Shown piece by piece: positions 60,421-64,000 of a DNA stretch of 64,000 nt (position 1 is its first letter; the number at the start of each line of letters is the position of its first letter). This stretch comes from Combretum micranthum (Eukaryota; Streptophyta; Magnoliopsida; Myrtales; Combretaceae), in the NCBI GenBank assembly GCA_024138025.1, contig JAMXBD010002805.1, forward strand, positions 62,001 to 126,000, written 5' to 3'. Under the pieces are notes generated by a model. The model worked only from the letters and a program-made list of their open reading frames with translations, made no database searches and was not told the DNA's origin. The translations under genes were made by a program, and so were the position numbers.

Positions 60421-61984
60421 CTAATCAGAACAATGGAGAGAAGATGTCCACATAGAAGCAGACAGCAAACGCCTACATTTCCAACCTAAGACTAGCTTAT
60501 TCTTGGCCAATTCCTCCAGTCTGTACCCATCATTGAACAATCCCAGCAACAGCCTCGCTTGACATTGATTTGCAAAACTGATGCTGACCTGCTTAAAACC
60601 CATCTGAACCAACCACTCACCCCACGAACAACCCACCTCCACCTCCTCATCCCGGGTTCGGTATATCCGAGCCAGCGACCCAGCTATACGTGGTCCCAGA
60701 AATACGCGCTCAACCAAGGCTCGAGCCCGGCACTGCAGTGGAAAGCCTGCTTCAAGCGAATCGTACATGGCTGAGTAATGGTGTAAGGAATCCATAAACC
60801 GGCCCACAAACCCACCATCCCCAATGGGCCCAACCTCTTCCTCCACCAACGTCACCAATCTCGCACTCAAACTCTTGGCTCCAGATAAGAAAGACGCAAT
60901 CGAATTGGACACCCGGCAGCTAAATTGGGGCAGATGTAACATGCAGTTGAAGACCAACGTCTCTCCTCGAACCATCTTCAAATTGGAGGGACGTAATTTC
61001 TCATCGGAATCCAGCCTACACTGATGAAACGAAAAGTGCAAACCAATGGATGCAGCAAAAGCAACCAAACGACGACCTGTCTCTTGAACGGTCCCGATGG
61101 ATCTACTACGCCCACCACCACCACCGCTTCTGGAAAGAGCGGTGATCCTGAGATGAGGGACGGCAGGTAAGCCCTCCTTCCTTGAAACAAGGGCTTGCAT
61201 CAAGGGTGGCCATTGGATTCCTTCCATGATATCATAGTCCACTATGTGCACCCGCCTGGAATCGATCACAGCCTCTAGGATCGCTTGATTAGCCGTGAAA
61301 TGCCCAAATTTGACATACGGTGACATGTCCTGCATGAGCTGGAAAGCGGCAAGGGCGTCCATCTGATTATGGTAATCATCACCGTTTAATCGAGGGGAGC
61401 CGGACCCACCACCACTAGTTGACGCTAATTGCTGCTTACCGTGTCCGTGTGAGCCTTCCAACAGCCCCTGGAGGGCATCGGTAAAATACGCCGCCAGGCG
61501 TTCCATGTTGGAGCCGTTGTTAGTGGACACCAACTCCTTGAGCCGAACCAATATCACCCGAGCCAACTCGTGGCTTTTATCAGCGCCAGTCAGCGCCTCT
61601 GCTGCTGCCATGAGCAGGTGGACAAGCCTCAGACCCTTTTGGTCCTCATCAGCATCATCCTCGTCTTCAGCACCATGATTGATTTCCACCATCTCTTCAG
61701 CGATGGCTGCGATGTTCGTTGTTTCCGAATGACATGTCGAATAGTAATTAGTATTGTTGGTATGGTTGTGGTATGCCCCGTTGCTTTCATCAAGCATGGA
61801 GTCAATGAGTCCTTGAAAGTCATCCATGCCTCCTGAGAGCGTGAACGCCCCCCAGTCGACAAGGCGACCATTCGCTCCAGCTGCAACCGTAGTCACCACC
61901 ATCAGAAGAGGTTGTGGTGGTACTGTAGCCGGAGAAGTCGAGCTCAAGCTTGGGATCAATATCCATGGCCACGGCCATAGCCAT
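60421..61984 (-). CDS. NSP2: NSP2-like GRAS transcriptional regulator (N-terminal frameshift)
   Basis: An intronless GRAS protein on the minus strand. The open frame from 61959 (512 codons; first ATG at 61902) has leucine heptad region I (about residues 110-170, [17 protein letters not shown]), a VHIID-type motif (VHIVDYDI, 237-244), heptad region II (about 270-310), the PFYRE area ([23 protein letters not shown]) and the SAW motif (SWGEWL...[13 protein letters not shown], 445-503), ending TAG at 60421. Spacing and residues match NSP2. Upstream, ATGs at 61984, 61978 and 61966 in another frame encode LDFSGYS and [11 protein letters not shown], the normal NSP2 N-terminus; the frames need a +1 or -2 shift near 61861. 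NSP2 acts in the nucleus with NSP1 in symbiosis signalling and strigolactone biosynthesis. Assignment is strong; whether the shift is real is open. Confidence 0.9.
61540..61560 (-). promoter_or_regulatory. miR171h target site in NSP2-like mRNA
   Basis: Codons 134-140 (ARVILVRL area) read CGGGTGATATTGGTTCGGCTC, so the plus strand here looks like the miRNA itself (GAGCCGAACCAATATCACCCG). The known miR171h target in NSP2 lies at the same codons. Pairing is inferred from memory of the miR171h sequence, with a few mismatches. Confidence 0.7.
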
Positions 61985-62010
61985 TATTGTGGGATTAAAA
62001 CTAGTAATTT

Positions 62011-62032
62011 AGAGAGAGAGAGAGAGAGAGAG
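62011..62032. repeat. (AG)11 / (CT)11 microsatellite in NSP2 5' leader
   Basis: 22 nt of AG repeats on the plus strand give a CT tract about 27-48 nt upstream of the first ATG on the minus strand. CT tracts are common in plant 5' UTRs and core promoters. Confidence 0.9.
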
Positions 62033-62040
62033 TTATTTTA

Positions 62041-64000
62041 AGTTTACTATTTGGTACTCAGGTTTTTAGGGGGTATTGATTATTGTTGTTTAGCGATTAA
62101 TGAGGTTTTGGTAATGTTGGGTTTAAAAGGGAGTGGAGAGAGAATGGAGATAAAGCATGAGACGAGGGAGGTGGGAGTAGTGATTGGGTTTAGTGGTTTA
62201 ATTAAATCAAAGTGGATCAAAATGCGTGCTTGTCTGCTATGTTATTTTTTTTTTTTTTTTTTTGTGATTTCGTGTCTTTTTTTATACAGAGTGACGGGCA
62301 GGAGAAAAGTCATTTTTTTAATGTACTCACTAAATTTACCATTTTGCCCTTCTAACCATATTAAATTTTAAATCCTAAGCTTTGGTTACTTAACCAATGG
62401 CCTACGTTAAGGTCTTACGGAATTCCATTTCCAAATAAAATCATGTCTTAGCCTAGCCATAATAAAATAATGGTTTTGATTTTTAACAAAAATTTGGTTT
62501 ACTTATGGGAAAATTTAATAAGATTTGCTGTTTTTTTTTCATTCTTCCTTCTTTATTTTATTTTAACAACATAGTCTAGGTAATCAAACTATTAAAATAT
62601 CTACTACATTTAACTTTAATCCACAATTGAATTGTAAGTGTCCTTTTACTTATTTGGAGACACTCATTAGGAGAAAAACATTGTGGCTCGTTTACTTCTG
62701 TACTACGATTTTTTAATTAATTTTTATTTAAATGATGGTATTTAAAAAAAAAAGAGAATAGTTTCAATATTGAATTTATATTCATAAATTTGAATAAAGC
62801 GAAGTGAATGAGTATAATGCATTTTTAGTTTGCATTATAGTTGAACCTGTGTTGGTCACAGCTAATGCCACCTTTGTTGCTATTCAACCTAGCAAGTGCG
62901 TCTCTTTTTCTTTTTCTTTTTTTTTTTTATTTCTAGTAAAAACTAAATACATATTCAAATGAGCACTAATGGTGGTCCTTCTGTGAATTGATGACCTGTT
63001 AAAGCCCAACAATGATTAAATGAGAAGATATTTAAATAAAAAAAAAAAAGAGGAAAAGAAGTTCTAGGCAATGACACCTCATATAGTATGTGTCATATTT
63101 TATTTAACGGGTTACAGTAGTTTGGTGGGTCGATTCCATGGATCTCCTTTGCGCTTGGCTGGATTTGTGTACTAACTTACGTTCTAGCAAGAGATGAAAG
63201 GTTAATGCTTGTACGTAGAGTCCAAATAACTGATGAGCGATGACCCATTTTGTTGGAAAGGAGAGAGGAGAGCGAATAGCTGATGATTTGCGTAGAAACC
63301 ATCAAAGTGAAAGGTCAGTCCAGGAGAAAAGGTCTTTAATTTGGACCAAGTTCTAACCTTACCTCTCTTAAATGGCCCTTTGGAATCGGCTCTGCCGCCG
63401 TTCTCCCTAATTTAATCATTTTTACTGTGTCAACTCATAAGCCTAGCTGTTTTAACGTTTTATCATCGCCTTTTATCCAATTTCTTCTAGTGGAGTTTAT
63501 AAGGTCCACTTCACTTATATACCTTAGACTTAAAGTGCCTTGTTTAATTGTGTGCAATTGGAACTTTTTTCTGGAAGCATTACGGATTTTTTTTCCCTAT
63601 GAAGTACTAGGACGCTCTTGTGATTTGTTATGGGAAATTTTATAAGTTTGATCATTGGAATTAATTTGATAACTCTAACCTTCTTTTGACGACTACAACT
63701 AGAATACAGGGTTGTAATCCACTAAAATACTACGAATCTTTGTTGTCTGTTTTGTTTATTTATTTTATTTTTGGGGTTCTACTAAAATTTCTCTTAAAAG
63801 GGGGAAGTACCAAGCAAACATGTTAATGAAAAATTTTTGTGTCGCAGATTTTTCTTTGATGATGGGAACAATACTGATGTTGGACTGATCTTCTAACAGA
63901 GCTAATCTAGAGACTCATGCGGCAGTTGAATCGTCCATACCTATGGGCAAGAATCAATATTTCTCATGAAAAATACTTCTGAACTTGAGTTGTTTTAACG
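62041..64000. other. Upstream region of NSP2-like gene, no other gene seen
   Basis: AT-rich, with T-runs at 62245-62263 and 62919-62930 and A-runs near 62744 and 63039. A TGTATAAAAAAA on the minus strand at about 62279-62290 is a possible TATA box some 300 bp before the ATG, but it lies beside a homopolymer run. ORFs here are short and show no domain. Confidence 0.45.

Noticed and set aside
62051..62371. 106-codon plus-strand ORF upstream of NSP2
   Set aside because: Includes a run of Phe codons from a T homopolymer and overlaps the likely NSP2 promoter; nothing supports coding.
63427..63645. 72-codon ORF near the right edge
   Set aside because: Short, no domain, ordinary for AT-rich intergenic DNA.

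Overview
This window comes from a eudicot plant nuclear chromosome. About 56 kb of it is a nested pile of decayed LTR retrotransposons. The last few kilobases hold one host gene, an intronless GRAS-family regulator that matches NSP2 (NODULATION SIGNALING PATHWAY 2). Almost every transposon reads on the minus strand, and none has intact reading frames.

Layout. 1-5316: a fairly young minus-strand Ty3/gypsy chromovirus ('element A'). Its 3' LTR runs off the left edge, and it sits in an older, roughly 4 kb-class LTR (5317-9321). That LTR is itself nested in the 3' LTR of 'element F'. 9322-23410: F, a Tekay/Del-like chromovirus with integrase, RNase H, RT, protease and gag remnants. Its gag is split by a plus-strand Ty1/copia element (13528-18673, TSD TTACC), and its 5' LTR carries a 695-bp hAT-like element (8-bp TSD). 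23411-36165: a stack of LTRs of the same superfamily, including a 4.9 kb solo LTR inserted 2 bp inside the end of another LTR. 36166-50071: 'element G', a relative of F with protease, gag, PBS and 5' LTR, broken by two solo LTRs; one of these (38565-41883) is the only plus-strand LTR seen. 50072-56104: gypsy integrase remnants ('element E') split by solo LTR D (TSD CAATC). 56105-60420: non-coding, with short tandem duplications and one LTR-like stretch. 60421-61984: the NSP2-like gene, minus strand. 61985-64000: its upstream region; no further gene seen.

Main observations. (1) G carries a separate 360-codon frame between the PBS and gag ('ORF0'). It has 11 premature stops but no frameshift, even across the solo LTR inserted in it. 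F keeps the C-terminal third of what looks like the same ORF. (2) Between gag and protease, F has a 126-nt GT...AG interval that joins the two frames exactly if removed, and G has the same AG/GTTAGCC boundary. (3) The NSP2-like gene has its N-terminal motif in a different frame from the GRAS domain, and it carries a sequence that pairs with miR171h. (4) Nine LTR copies share a strongly conserved core of about 80 bp, and several have a different minisatellite at the same relative position.

The elements are fossils and do not act together. The only probable working host function is NSP2, a transcriptional regulator linked to arbuscular mycorrhiza, strigolactone biosynthesis and, in legumes, nodulation.
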